Counted from the stretch's first letter, positions 8,572-16,547 are shown. The stretch is 64,000 bases of DNA from Pedobacter insulae (GCF_900113525.1 NZ_FOPP01000005.1:248001-312000), one strand, 5' to 3'. Numbers and translations are program-made. Notes: generated from the sequence alone by a model not told the origin.

Positions 8572-9513
8572 CTAGTTCATTGATTTGTATCCTGCTGGGT
8601 TGAAATTGTAGCTCCCGTTTTCTATTCCGGTAACTTGCACTTTATAAGTTGGTCCTGAAACTTCCATTAAAGAGTAGGTGATGCCATCAACAGCTATGTA
8701 TCCTACAAAGAAAATCCCAAGTGCCTCAAACTTTCCGGGTGCTAAACAAACATCGTAAGATGGTCCTAACCAAAAGGTGATGCTCTTACCTTCGGAATCA
8801 ATGCCCTTGTATTCCTTTTGAACATCTCGCGTGTTTAGATGTGGTCTTTTATTGCCTGTTGGTTTAAAGTTGTTCTTGAACCATTTTTCACTTAAACCCC
8901 CTTTGGCATTTGGCCCAAAGTTACCGACACCGGTGGGCGTTTTGGAGATAATCTTACCATACGAGGGATGCGAAGCGTAACCAAAGTACTCTCCATTTCT
9001 AAGGAAACTATCCATTGTCATTTCTTGAGCTCCTTCCTGGTCAGCATAGAGCTGCTGAAAAGCCTCATTGGGGAAATAGGACTCATTTTTATCCCAGCTC
9101 AGGAAAAAATAGCTACTCCCAGATAGTTCAGGTGTTGAAATCGTAACGGTGAATTTCTTGGTAGGATTTGTGCATATGCAGTTGTTTTTTAGCAGATACT
9201 TTTCGATATCAAAATTTACTTTTTTTTCTGGATTTCCTTTTCCTCCGTAGGCTTCATGCAACTGCTGCATTGTTAATTTATATTCATTTTTGAAAACGCA
9301 TTTTTCCATAACTATGATAGAATTTTCTTTAGCCGAAGAAATCAAATCGGGCCTCTTAAGGATTTGGGATAACTCTTGTTTACTCCACTTAGCAAGTATG
9401 ATAGCACAACCTTTTTCTTTTTCGCAGAGTGCAATTTGCAGACCGTTTTTCTGCTCCTGAGAGCAAGCTGTTAATGTGAAAAGCAGCGTAATAATTAATA
9501 TTAAGTTTTTCAT
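8572..9513 (-). CDS. Lipoprotein with CExxxGC/YGGxG domain, copy A
   Basis: A 313-residue lipoprotein (lipobox LTAC, then SQEQKNG). It is a clear tandem paralogue of the next upstream gene at 9526-10458: both carry CEK..GC near residue 30, a second cysteine followed by KLTMQQLH..YGGKG, a cysteine cluster before NPTKK, SGSSYFF.SWDK, and the same ending FNPAGYKSMN. The C-terminal part (FWLGPSYDVCLAPGKFEALG, then AVDGITYSLMEVSGP) faintly recalls GLPGLI-family proteins, but the signature is not there and I do not assign it. The cysteines probably form disulfides outside the cytoplasm. It is part of the OmpA-headed array. Confidence 0.75.
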   Translation of the reverse strand: MKNLILIITLLFTLTACSQEQKNGLQIALCEKEKGCAIILAKWSKQELSQILKRPDLISSAKENSIIVMEKCVFKNEYKLTMQQLHEAYGGKGNPEKKVNFDIEKYLLKNNCICTNPTKKFTVTISTPELSGSSYFFLSWDKNESYFPNEAFQQLYADQEGAQEMTMDSFLRNGEYFGYASHPSYGKIISKTPTGVGNFGPNAKGGLSEKWFKNNFKPTGNKRPHLNTRDVQKEYKGIDSEGKSITFWLGPSYDVCLAPGKFEALGIFFVGYIAVDGITYSLMEVSGPTYKVQVTGIENGSYNFNPAGYKSMN

Positions 9514-9525
9514 GTAAATAAAATT

Positions 9526-10458
9526 TTAGTTCATTGATTTGTATCCTGCTGGGTTGAAGTTGTAGCTACCGTTTCCTATTGCGGTTATCTGAAATTTAAT
9601 GGCGGGACCTGAGATTTCCATGACCGTGTGTGTTATACCATCTACCGCTAAGTATCCTAGGTTGAAAAAGCCCAGCGCATCAAATTTTCCAGGTGGCAAG
9701 CAAAAGTCATATGATGGGCCAAGCCAGAATACAAGCTGATTTCCTTCATCATCTTTACCAAGGTATTCATATTGAAAATCTGCGGTATTAAGATGTGCTC
9801 TTTTTTTACCGGTCGCCTTGAAATTCCTTTTAAATTTGGCTTCGTTCTCTTTATCGTTTCCAAAGTTCATCACACTCATTCCAATAGGCATGTTATTTTT
9901 GATTTTTCCAGCTTCGGGATGTGAAATATAGCTTGCGTATTGATGGTTCCTAAGAAATGCGTCGACTGTCATCCCTTCCAGTTCATCGCCATAGAGTTTC
10001 TGATAGGCGTCATTCGGCATATAGGCCTCTTTTTTATCCCAACTGATAAAAAAATAGCTGCTACCTGAGAACTCTGGCGAGGAGATTTTTACACTGATTT
10101 TTTTGGTTGGATTGGGACATTGCAAACATTGGTTTTTTTTCAAATAGTTCTCCAGATCGAAATCTGTAATTCTCTTAGGTTCACCTTTCCCACCATAATT
10201 CGCATGCAACTGCTGCATGGTTAATTTACTTTCGTTTCTAAAGTCACACTTCTCAATTACGAGAATGGCATTGGCTGAGGTAACTAGATCAGGTCGTTTA
10301 AGTATTTGGGCAATCTCATTTTCGCTAAGTTTTGTGATTACAATTTCACAGCCTTTATTTTTTTCACACAAGGCAATCTGGAGTTCGCTTTTCTTTTTTT
10401 CCTGAGAGCAAGCGGTTAGTGTAAAAAGCAGAATAAAAATTAATATTAAATTTTTCAT
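9526..10458 (-). CDS. Lipoprotein with CExxxGC/YGGxG domain, copy B
   Basis: A 310-residue lipoprotein with lipobox LTAC (Cys17). Its mature part begins with LQIALCEKNKGCEIV and contains LTMQQLHANYGGKG, a CLQC pair before NPTKK, SGSSYFFISWDKKEAYMPNDAYQKLY, and FWLGPSYDFCLPPGKFDALG. By eye about half of its residues match copy A along the whole length, so the pair arose by tandem duplication. The same CE...GC and YGGxG features also occur in the PRLED-repeat protein at 11615-12592. No enzymatic motif is visible; a structural or ligand-binding envelope role is inferred. Confidence 0.75.
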   Translation of the reverse strand: MKNLILIFILLFTLTACSQEKKKSELQIALCEKNKGCEIVITKLSENEIAQILKRPDLVTSANAILVIEKCDFRNESKLTMQQLHANYGGKGEPKRITDFDLENYLKKNQCLQCPNPTKKISVKISSPEFSGSSYFFISWDKKEAYMPNDAYQKLYGDELEGMTVDAFLRNHQYASYISHPEAGKIKNNMPIGMSVMNFGNDKENEAKFKRNFKATGKKRAHLNTADFQYEYLGKDDEGNQLVFWLGPSYDFCLPPGKFDALGFFNLGYLAVDGITHTVMEISGPAIKFQITAIGNGSYNFNPAGYKSMN

Positions 10459-10465
10459 GGACAGC

Positions 10466-11251
10466 TTACTTACATTTACTTAAGATGATTTTGGCCATTT
10501 GTATGGCGACTGATTTATTTTTCTCATTGTCATCACTCACATCGCTAGCAACTACGAATTGTACACCGTTTTTTAAAACTTGTAGTTCGTTAGTGAAGAT
10601 GTTCCACCGTGCAGCATCTCCCAAGTCTTCTACGACACGATATCCTTTTGATATATTTTTGAAAGCATCCATCATACTGCTGCCAATTTCCTTCACTTGT
10701 TCTTTACTCACATTTTTTTCTTCTGCATTCTTCAACGCTGCATCTGCCTCTGCATTTCCAGAATTTCCTTCCGCTACATCGTTAAGACCGTCTTTTGCTA
10801 CTTTCATTTCTTCATCTGAAATTGCTCTATAGATGTTTTCAAATGCCGTTAAAGACATGGGTTTGATACTCTTTACCTCAACCACATCTGGTAATGGTAA
10901 TCCTTTTCTGATTCCAACAGTACTCATTCTACCATTCATAAACTTATATTTAAAGGAGTGGTATTCGGGCTTTTTCATCACTGTATTGCTTTTGGTTTCC
11001 ATTACCTCTTTTGAAAAACCAGTAGCAGCAAGGACATCGTTTTCAGTTATCAATTCATTATATTTTGTCTGGTATCCCAGCAAGCACTCATTGCCTCCAG
11101 AAGCATTGGGGTCGGCTTTTCTTCTGCTTTCTGCATTTGCTATCGCACCATCTAGGTTTATGTCTCCAGCCTCCGAGGTTTGGTTTTTATTTCCTGAACA
11201 TGACATAAGCCCTAAAAACAGGCTTAGGATTAGTAATTTATTTATTTTCAT
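10466..11251 (-). CDS. Lipoprotein of unknown function, distantly similar to the one at 12589-13254
   Basis: A 261-residue lipoprotein (lipobox LMSC). After a low-complexity linker it has a single ECLLGY cysteine, a helical central part with an acidic, Ala/Asn-rich stretch (GNSGNAEADAALKNAEEKN), and a C-terminal part DLGDAARWNIFTNELQVLKNGVQF. That last motif corresponds to GNIAELAYWETPVNALHVFAKGISF in the lipoprotein at 12589-13254, including the following charged helix, so I take them as remote paralogues. The gene is 7 bases from its downstream and 14 from its upstream neighbour. Function unknown; envelope location is supported by the lipobox. Confidence 0.7.
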   Translation of the reverse strand: MKINKLLILSLFLGLMSCSGNKNQTSEAGDINLDGAIANAESRRKADPNASGGNECLLGYQTKYNELITENDVLAATGFSKEVMETKSNTVMKKPEYHSFKYKFMNGRMSTVGIRKGLPLPDVVEVKSIKPMSLTAFENIYRAISDEEMKVAKDGLNDVAEGNSGNAEADAALKNAEEKNVSKEQVKEIGSSMMDAFKNISKGYRVVEDLGDAARWNIFTNELQVLKNGVQFVVASDVSDDNEKNKSVAIQMAKIILSKCK

Positions 11252-11265
11252 GGCGGTTTTTTAGA

Positions 11266-11604
11266 TTAAATATTTGCGAACCATTTGTTATATAAGTTTC
11301 CCACAACAGGGATTGGTTGTTCTTTTCCGTTGAGGGCATTTAATAAGCCCATTAGCCAAAGAGCCACGAGTACAAATGTTGCCGAAAGGGATAGTATCCA
11401 TCCTAAATATGGAATGAAATTTACCATGAACAGGGCAAACCCTGTGCACATGAGGCCCAGGCTTTGACGGATGTGATAAGTGCTAAATGAATTTTTCTTA
11501 TCATTATTCATCACGAAAGCGATGATAAGGCCAATTAGAGTGAGGTAAGCGATAATAGCGATGCTTTTGCCTTCCTCTATCTTGTTTTGAGTATTCTCTA
11601 TCAT
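11266..11604 (-). CDS. DUF4870-like small membrane protein
   Basis: A 112-residue integral membrane protein with about three hydrophobic segments (IAIIAYLTLIGLIIAFVMN; LGLMCTGFALFMVNFI; LSLSATFVLVALWLMGLLNAL). The intervening HIRQSLGL is typical of the DUF4870/Tic20-like small membrane family, and GKEQPIPVVGNLYNKWF at the end is also family-like. There is no signal peptide; the first 12 residues are cytoplasmic-looking. Inside an array of secreted and lipoproteins it is the only inner-membrane component, so it could anchor or link the system to the inner membrane. That is inference. Confidence 0.75.
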   Translation of the reverse strand: MIENTQNKIEEGKSIAIIAYLTLIGLIIAFVMNNDKKNSFSTYHIRQSLGLMCTGFALFMVNFIPYLGWILSLSATFVLVALWLMGLLNALNGKEQPIPVVGNLYNKWFANI

Positions 11605-11614
11605 AGTTTAAATT

Positions 11615-12592
11615 TTAGTTTTCTAGTCTTTCTACTTTAGCCTTTGGTTTATCCTCCAGCCTTGGAACATTGGGTTTTGGTTTATCTTCTAACCTTGGAA
11701 CATTAGGTTTAGGATCTTCCAATCTTGGAACATTAGGCTTCGATTTTTTTCCTGGTTCTATTGGCAGGAGGTCGTCTTTTTTAGGGTTAACTGGTAGGAG
11801 GTCGTCTTCTGGTTTGGGGTCATCTTCTAACCTGGGAACGTTTGGCTTGGGACCATCTTCTAGCCTTGGTATATCAAACTTCGGCTTTTCAAAATCCTCC
11901 CATGGATCTTTCCTTTCGTTTGCCTTAATACAGGTATAGGTGATCGGGATTTTGTTGATACAAGCTTCTTTAGTAGGCACCTTAATCGTTGCAATAAATA
12001 GACCTTCGATTCTTTTTTCATCGATAATCTGTACATCGAATTTTAAACTGATGTACTCATTTCCGAAATCTGCTTTATACAAATCAGGTCTTATCTGCCG
12101 CCACTTTACATTAGGATTATTCATTAGAAAGCGTGCGTGGAAGGGATTTGGGAAATTAACATTTCCTGCCTGCGCCATGCCTTGCAACATAGTTTTGAAT
12201 GGGTTTGATGTCTGTCCATAACAGATATCGCCTGTAACCGTACCAATCTTTACTTGCCATTGGCCATCTGTGGGCTGGAAAGTAGGGTTGAAAGGGTAGA
12301 TCATGGTAAACCCATCGCCCCCGTAAAGCTTATCTAATTGTGTTCGGGTCATGTCGGTTGTTACGTAACGTTCCCATTTTCCATTGATTTTGGCGTCAAC
12401 TACGATAGCATTTTCGGGGAGGTTTTGATAGTAACCGTTATTCTTGCCTTCTGCAATGTCGTAATCAGCTGCATCTGCTTCGGAAATTTGAAATATACAG
12501 CCGTTACCACCTTCGCAGGTCGCTTGGAGTATTTTTTTGGCATAACCAGTGCCAGATAGTGTTACTAAGAAAAATAATATCAGCGCTCTCAT
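11615..12592 (-). CDS. Secreted protein with CEGGNGC/YGGDG domain and a PRLED-repeat tail
   Basis: A 325-residue secreted protein (signal peptide ending near TGYAKK). Its N-terminal domain carries CEGGNGC at 26-32 and LDKLYGGDG at 86-94, matching the lipoproteins at 8572-9513 and 9526-10458. Residues 110-222 form a beta-rich domain with three more cysteines. From residue 237 to the end the chain consists of Pro/Lys/Asp-rich repeats built on KPNVPRLED: five PRLED copies and a final ERLEN, interrupted by two DDLLP units. The tail looks extended and charged, suited to spanning the periplasm or binding a partner repeatedly. Its start codon overlaps the upstream stop (ATGA), indicating translational coupling. 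Confidence 0.75.
   Translation of the reverse strand: MRALILFFLVTLSGTGYAKKILQATCEGGNGCIFQISEADAADYDIAEGKNNGYYQNLPENAIVVDAKINGKWERYVTTDMTRTQLDKLYGGDGFTMIYPFNPTFQPTDGQWQVKIGTVTGDICYGQTSNPFKTMLQGMAQAGNVNFPNPFHARFLMNNPNVKWRQIRPDLYKADFGNEYISLKFDVQIIDEKRIEGLFIATIKVPTKEACINKIPITYTCIKANERKDPWEDFEKPKFDIPRLEDGPKPNVPRLEDDPKPEDDLLPVNPKKDDLLPIEPGKKSKPNVPRLEDPKPNVPRLEDKPKPNVPRLEDKPKAKVERLEN
11618..11884 (-). repeat. Coding tandem repeats encoding KPNVPRLED units
   Basis: The 3' end of the gene at 11615-12592 is made of degenerate 27-33 base repeats encoding (D/K)PKPNVPRLED, with an inserted pair of DDLLP-containing units in the middle. DNA copies are similar but not identical, so the array is fairly old yet could still change length by slippage or recombination. 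Confidence 0.85.
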
Positions 12593-13254
12593 TTAGAAGA
12601 TTTTAAAGGTTGATTAAAAATAAACTGTGTAAATTCTATTGCTTTTTCTTTACTGACTTGTTCATTTGTGAAATTGCTCGTTACCGTAAAGGAAATTCCT
12701 TTAGCAAATACGTGCAAAGCATTTACAGGCGTTTCCCAGTACGCCAATTCTGCAATATTTCCAAGTTTCTCGAACTGTTGTGTTTTTGCATTTGCCGCTA
12801 AGTGTTTAGCTTCGCTTATTGCTAAATCCGCATCAAGGGTTTCATCCTTGGTTATCCGATTTATTTCTTCTTGGATAGAGGCGTTGCTTTCGAACTTCTT
12901 TTGGAAAGCTTCTTTATTTGTCTTCGTTAGAAAGCCTAATCCCAATGAATTATATCCTTCAACTGTTAAAGTTTTTCCATCAATTGCTTTAATCGTCTTT
13001 TCGTCACCAGTTGGCCAACTAAAAAGAACTGCTCGCTTGGTAATATCAGGAGAAAAATTTTCGATATAAACTTTAATTTTTGTCGCATCCGTTCCAGCAA
13101 TTTCCGCAATACTCTCCTTGGAAATGCTTCCAGGATTTTTCATTATCGAAGTTACCTGAGTCGCGTCGAAATTTTCCGGAGTTTCTACTACCTGACTGCC
13201 GCGGTTGCACGCAAACAGCAGCAATAAGGCAAATAGCGAAATAATGTTTTTCAT
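12589..13254 (-). CDS. Lipoprotein of unknown function
   Basis: A 221-residue lipoprotein (LLLLFAC lipobox, then NRGSQ). It has a beta-rich first half (IKVYIENFSPDITKRAVLFSWPTGDEKTI), a helical middle (AFQKKFESNASIQEEINRITKDE) and a C-terminal segment IAELAYWETPVNALHVFAKGISFTVT. That segment resembles the end of the lipoprotein at 10466-11251. Second gene of the array, it starts 4 bases after the OmpA-domain gene and its TGA overlaps the ATG of the following gene. No known domain is recognised. The tight coupling to both neighbours suggests the three products act together. Confidence 0.7.
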   Translation of the reverse strand: MKNIISLFALLLLFACNRGSQVVETPENFDATQVTSIMKNPGSISKESIAEIAGTDATKIKVYIENFSPDITKRAVLFSWPTGDEKTIKAIDGKTLTVEGYNSLGLGFLTKTNKEAFQKKFESNASIQEEINRITKDETLDADLAISEAKHLAANAKTQQFEKLGNIAELAYWETPVNALHVFAKGISFTVTSNFTNEQVSKEKAIEFTQFIFNQPLKSSK

Positions 13255-13258
13255 TATT

Positions 13259-14575
13259 TTATAATTTTATGAATTCGACACGGCGGTTTTGTGCTTTCCC
13301 TTCGGCGGTATTGTTGCTGGTAACAGGTTCACCTTCTCCTTTACCGTCGGTAAGGAGCCTGCTCTCGTCGATGCCAAAACCATAAGCTAGTCTTGTTTTA
13401 ACAGATTGCGCTCTTTTCTTCGACAGGGCAAGATTTGCGGCGCCATCGCCATCGCTATCGGTATGGCCAACAATTTTAAGCTTCACTGATGGGTTTTCTG
13501 CTAGCAGGTTTCCAATCTCGGTAATGATTTTAGTGCTTTCTGCCTTGATTTTATCGCTATTCACATCAAATAAAATCTCGTTGGTTACGAATTTACCTTC
13601 TGTAAGCAATTTGGTTCTTGTGTCTTCTCCAGCAACTGCATAGCGGATGTTAGCAACCATAAATTCATCTGGATGATCTGCCGTTGAATAATTCATATAC
13701 TTAGCACCTATTTTAAAGACATTGTACTTTTTACTAGGATTAAAAGCTTGAGGGATATCTAACACTTTATTTTGATTAATATAAATTCTTAATCGGCTCT
13801 TTTGACGCCAAATTGAAACTCTTGCAGTCATACCGTCCGAGTAATCCTTACCACCAGAAACTAGATCTTCAATATTAAGTCCCTCATTTTTATTTACTTC
13901 CTTGCCATCTTCTACCAAATAAAAACCGGCTTTTTGGTTACTTCCCAGCCAGTTGAACCTGAAATAATTAGGAAGGTGTTCCTCTGCTAAGTCTGCTCTT
14001 GGATCTGCCGAAGGCGCGATATATAATTGATATTGGAGGATATTGTTACTTCTGTACCTTGTAAATACATCCATCTCTAGCGTAAAATTCTCAGGCATAT
14101 CTGTTACAAAATTCGGCTGGAAATAACCGTCTTTTGTTATTGAAAGCCACTTTTGGTTTTTGTTGGCAAAGGTTACAATTTCGGCAGAAGAATTAGTATT
14201 CCAGCCCAAAGGGAAATCTCCAACATCTGTGCTAGAGAAATCATCAAATCCTATAACCTTATTTCCTGGAACAAAGTCGAACTTAGAATTGCTTTTTGTA
14301 GCTGAACTACTATTGCCAACGGTTTCATTGGCTGCTGCGGGAGAATTGGTTGAGGCCTTTGAATTTTCTTCTTTTTTATCCTTATCTTTCTTTTTAAAGA
14401 TACTTCCAATACCTTTTTCAAGTTTATCCAGCCCTTTATCAATAGTTCTATCGGTAGTTCTATTAGTTCTTTCTTCAACTTTTCTTTTGGCCGTTTCTTT
14501 GGGATTAATTACCTGTGCAACTGCTGCAAAGTTGATTGCAAATGCACATGCGATAAGAGTCATTCTTGTTTTCAT
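13259..14575 (-). CDS. OmpA-domain outer-membrane protein with central jelly-roll-like region
   Basis: A 438-residue secreted protein. After the signal peptide (FAINFAAVAQ) comes a highly charged stretch at about 28-75 (Lys/Glu/Asp/Arg-rich). A central region at about 95-320 looks like a concanavalin/LamG-type beta sandwich (FDDFSSTDVGDFPLGWNT; FTLEMDVFTRY; RVSIWRQKSRLRIYINQNKVLD). The C-terminal OmpA domain at about 325-438 has ILFDVNSDKIKAES, LKIVGHTDSDGDGAANLALSKKRA and NRRVEFIKL, the peptidoglycan-binding fold. It is the first gene of the minus-strand array, so its product probably ties the assembly to the cell wall. The 175-base gap upstream holds repeats that may regulate the array. Confidence 0.88.
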   Translation of the reverse strand: MKTRMTLIACAFAINFAAVAQVINPKETAKRKVEERTNRTTDRTIDKGLDKLEKGIGSIFKKKDKDKKEENSKASTNSPAAANETVGNSSSATKSNSKFDFVPGNKVIGFDDFSSTDVGDFPLGWNTNSSAEIVTFANKNQKWLSITKDGYFQPNFVTDMPENFTLEMDVFTRYRSNNILQYQLYIAPSADPRADLAEEHLPNYFRFNWLGSNQKAGFYLVEDGKEVNKNEGLNIEDLVSGGKDYSDGMTARVSIWRQKSRLRIYINQNKVLDIPQAFNPSKKYNVFKIGAKYMNYSTADHPDEFMVANIRYAVAGEDTRTKLLTEGKFVTNEILFDVNSDKIKAESTKIITEIGNLLAENPSVKLKIVGHTDSDGDGAANLALSKKRAQSVKTRLAYGFGIDESRLLTDGKGEGEPVTSNNTAEGKAQNRRVEFIKL

Positions 14576-14635
14576 GTTGTAGATATTTTAAGTTTATAAG
14601 GCAAATTTGGATAGAAAATGAGTTGTCTTTATCGG

Positions 14636-14672
14636 GGGAATTATGGGAATTTATTATCAGGGAAAACCCTGA
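14636..14672. promoter_or_regulatory. GGGAAT direct repeats and a GGG-AAAA-CCC palindrome in the ompA/dapB divergent region
   Basis: GGGAATTAT (14636-14644) is followed directly by GGGAATTTAT (14645-14654) and by the palindrome TCAGGGAAAACCCTGA (14657-14672). The cluster lies about 60-100 bases upstream of the OmpA-array start codon on the minus strand and about 80-115 upstream of the plus-strand reductase gene. Spaced half-sites of this kind suit a dimeric regulator. The NarL-type regulator at 6584-7204 is a candidate, by neighbourhood only. Confidence 0.5.
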
Positions 14673-14750
14673 GAAGCTATTAAAATGTGGATTTTAGCAG
14701 GTTAGAACACATTTTGTTGCTTTTTCACAAGTTTTTCCTATTTTGCGAGT

Positions 14751-15506
14751 ATGAAGATAAAAGTTGGATTGTTGGGGTTTGGTAAAACAGGTAAGGCTGT
14801 GGCAGCCGTTATATTGCAAAACCAAGAATTTTCTCTAGAATGGGCTTATAGAAGAACTACGGTATTAGAAAATAGATCTGTTCCGGAATTTCTTGGCTTA
14901 GAGAGCGATGAACCGGGATTGATTTATTCGAGTGAGCATATTGAAATATCAAATTTACTGGATCAACATCCAGTGGATGTTATCGTAGATTTTTCTTCAA
15001 CGGAGGGAATCTACACTTATGGAGTAGAAGCGGCGAAAAGAAAAGTAAAGATTATTTCTGCTATATCGCATTACGGTTACGATGAATTGGAGCTACTTAA
15101 AGAACTGGCTAGGGAAACTACCGTATTTTGGTCTCCCAATATTACCTTGGGAGTAAATTACTTGATGTTTTCTGCCAAGTTTCTGCAAAAAATTGCTCCA
15201 GGGGCAGACATCGAAATTGTAGAAGAACATTTCAAGCAAAAGGAGGGTGTTTCAGGAACTGCAGTTAAAATAGCACATGCCTTGGATTTGGATGCAGCCC
15301 AGATTAACTCGGTTAGAGCGGGTGGAATTGTGGGAAAACATGAGCTTATTTTTGGCTTTCCATTTCAAACCGTTAGACTTATTCACGAATCAATTTCTAG
15401 AGAAGCATTTGGTAATGGAGCTATTTTTGTGGCTAAAAACTTAATGGATAAACCCAAAGGGCAATACAATTTTGAGGATCTTCTAAGGCCTTATTTCCAA
15501 ATCTGA
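14751..15506 (+). CDS. Divergent dihydrodipicolinate reductase (DapB)-like protein
   Basis: A 251-residue NAD(P)H-dependent reductase of the DapB fold. It has the Rossmann loop GLLGFGKTGKAV at the N-terminus, SPNITLGVNYLM near 128, R.GGIVGKHELIFG near 189 and the helix ESISREAFGNGA, all as in DapB. The active-site motif, usually HH..K.DAPSGTA, reads HFKQKEGVSGTA (160-171): one histidine is Phe, the DAP part is lost and the loop is one residue shorter. DapB makes tetrahydrodipicolinate for lysine and diaminopimelate; this copy may act on another substrate or be a second, divergent enzyme. It is monocistronic. A TATTTTG box at 14739-14745 is so close to the ATG that the transcript may be nearly leaderless. 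Confidence 0.75.
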   Translation: MKIKVGLLGFGKTGKAVAAVILQNQEFSLEWAYRRTTVLENRSVPEFLGLESDEPGLIYSSEHIEISNLLDQHPVDVIVDFSSTEGIYTYGVEAAKRKVKIISAISHYGYDELELLKELARETTVFWSPNITLGVNYLMFSAKFLQKIAPGADIEIVEEHFKQKEGVSGTAVKIAHALDLDAAQINSVRAGGIVGKHELIFGFPFQTVRLIHESISREAFGNGAIFVAKNLMDKPKGQYNFEDLLRPYFQI

Positions 15507-15519
15507 TTACGTTGATTTT

Positions 15520-16425
15520 TTAGGCCATGGTAAAATGAAGGTCAGCGTCTACTGTCTCTGATGCGATATCCATTGCCTTTTTTCGTTTGAAACAAAGCAC
15601 TGCGAAATCGTTATTTTCTATCATCCGCTGGGTATAGCTTCCAAATAGAAATTCCCATGCATTCCTTTTGCTAGAACCGTTTATGATGATCAAATCTGCG
15701 TCTTCATCATGCCCTACACTGGTAATGCCTTCCGCTGCATTTGGATTGAGTGCGACACCCGAAGTATAAAATAATTGGTCTTCGTTCATCCATGTCCTTG
15801 CATCCCCGATCATGTCTTTTACCGTCTTGGTTATATGGGGTTCTTGTTTTTCTAGGAGACCGATAATCGATACATTGGCATTGTTCTTTATTAATATCGA
15901 ACGACTGAAGAAGTATTTGCCTTTTGTGTCTTTTTCCGGTCTTACCGGAAATAAAATATTATTGAAACAATCGAATGTTTTTTCTGCTGGGACAGTTAAA
16001 ACGGAACAGGGTGCTTGCTTAAATATTCGATAGGAGCTGCTATGAAAAAGATATCTGAAAAACCGATTATCCGTTTCTACCGGGTGAATGATTAAATCGC
16101 AATCTAGTTCTCTGGCCTTCTCACAGATACTACTTGAGGTGTTGTTGGTGTCATGATGTAAAGTGCATTTCACTCCATAAGACGTTCTGATCGAATCAGC
16201 TAAATCCATAAATACAACTAGTTCTTCTTTGAATAATTGATCATTAAACGTTGAACCTGGACCGGCCTCATCTTCTAATGGGGGGAAATTACTCGCGTCC
16301 ACTAAATAGAGCAAATGGAGCTCTGCACGATGGCGCTTACACATTTGAATAGCTGTATTAACCGCATTCAGTGAACTTCCTGAATAGTCGACGTTTACAA
16401 TAATCTTGTTGATTGGATTTTTCAT
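15520..16425 (-). CDS. Tandem-domain universal stress protein
   Basis: A 301-residue cytoplasmic protein with two UspA-like domains, about 1-155 and 160-285. Domain 1 begins NKIIVNVDYSGSSLNAVNTAIQ and ends with FRYLFHSSSYRIFKQAPCSVLTVP. Domain 2 ends with INGSSKRNAWEFLFGSYTQRMIENNDFAVLCFKRK, the part near the nucleotide-binding segment. Universal stress proteins respond to starvation and respiratory or ionic stress. It is convergent with the dapB-like gene and lies just downstream of nhaA on the same strand, separated by 122 bases, so it probably has its own promoter. Confidence 0.88.
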   Translation of the reverse strand: MKNPINKIIVNVDYSGSSLNAVNTAIQMCKRHRAELHLLYLVDASNFPPLEDEAGPGSTFNDQLFKEELVVFMDLADSIRTSYGVKCTLHHDTNNTSSSICEKARELDCDLIIHPVETDNRFFRYLFHSSSYRIFKQAPCSVLTVPAEKTFDCFNNILFPVRPEKDTKGKYFFSRSILIKNNANVSIIGLLEKQEPHITKTVKDMIGDARTWMNEDQLFYTSGVALNPNAAEGITSVGHDEDADLIIINGSSKRNAWEFLFGSYTQRMIENNDFAVLCFKRKKAMDIASETVDADLHFTMA

Positions 16426-16547
16426 AGCCTTTTTCTTTTACGATAATGCAATGGAGGGACAAATGCCCTGTGAGAGGTCATAATATAACCAAAATTTTAG
16501 TAAAAAGCAAATATCAAAGTTAAATTTACCCTTCAACATCCTGGAAA

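Noticed and set aside
8572..10458. GLPGLI-family assignment for the two paralogous lipoproteins
   Set aside because: Only a faint PGKF..LG resemblance is visible; the defining GLPGLI signature is absent.
10485..11264. Two plus-strand open frames opposite the lipoprotein at 10466-11251
   Set aside because: They lie antisense to a gene with a clear lipobox and operon spacing, and their products show no domain.
11618..11884. CRISPR-like array
   Set aside because: The repeats are in frame, degenerate, have no spacers and encode PRLED units; no cas genes are present.
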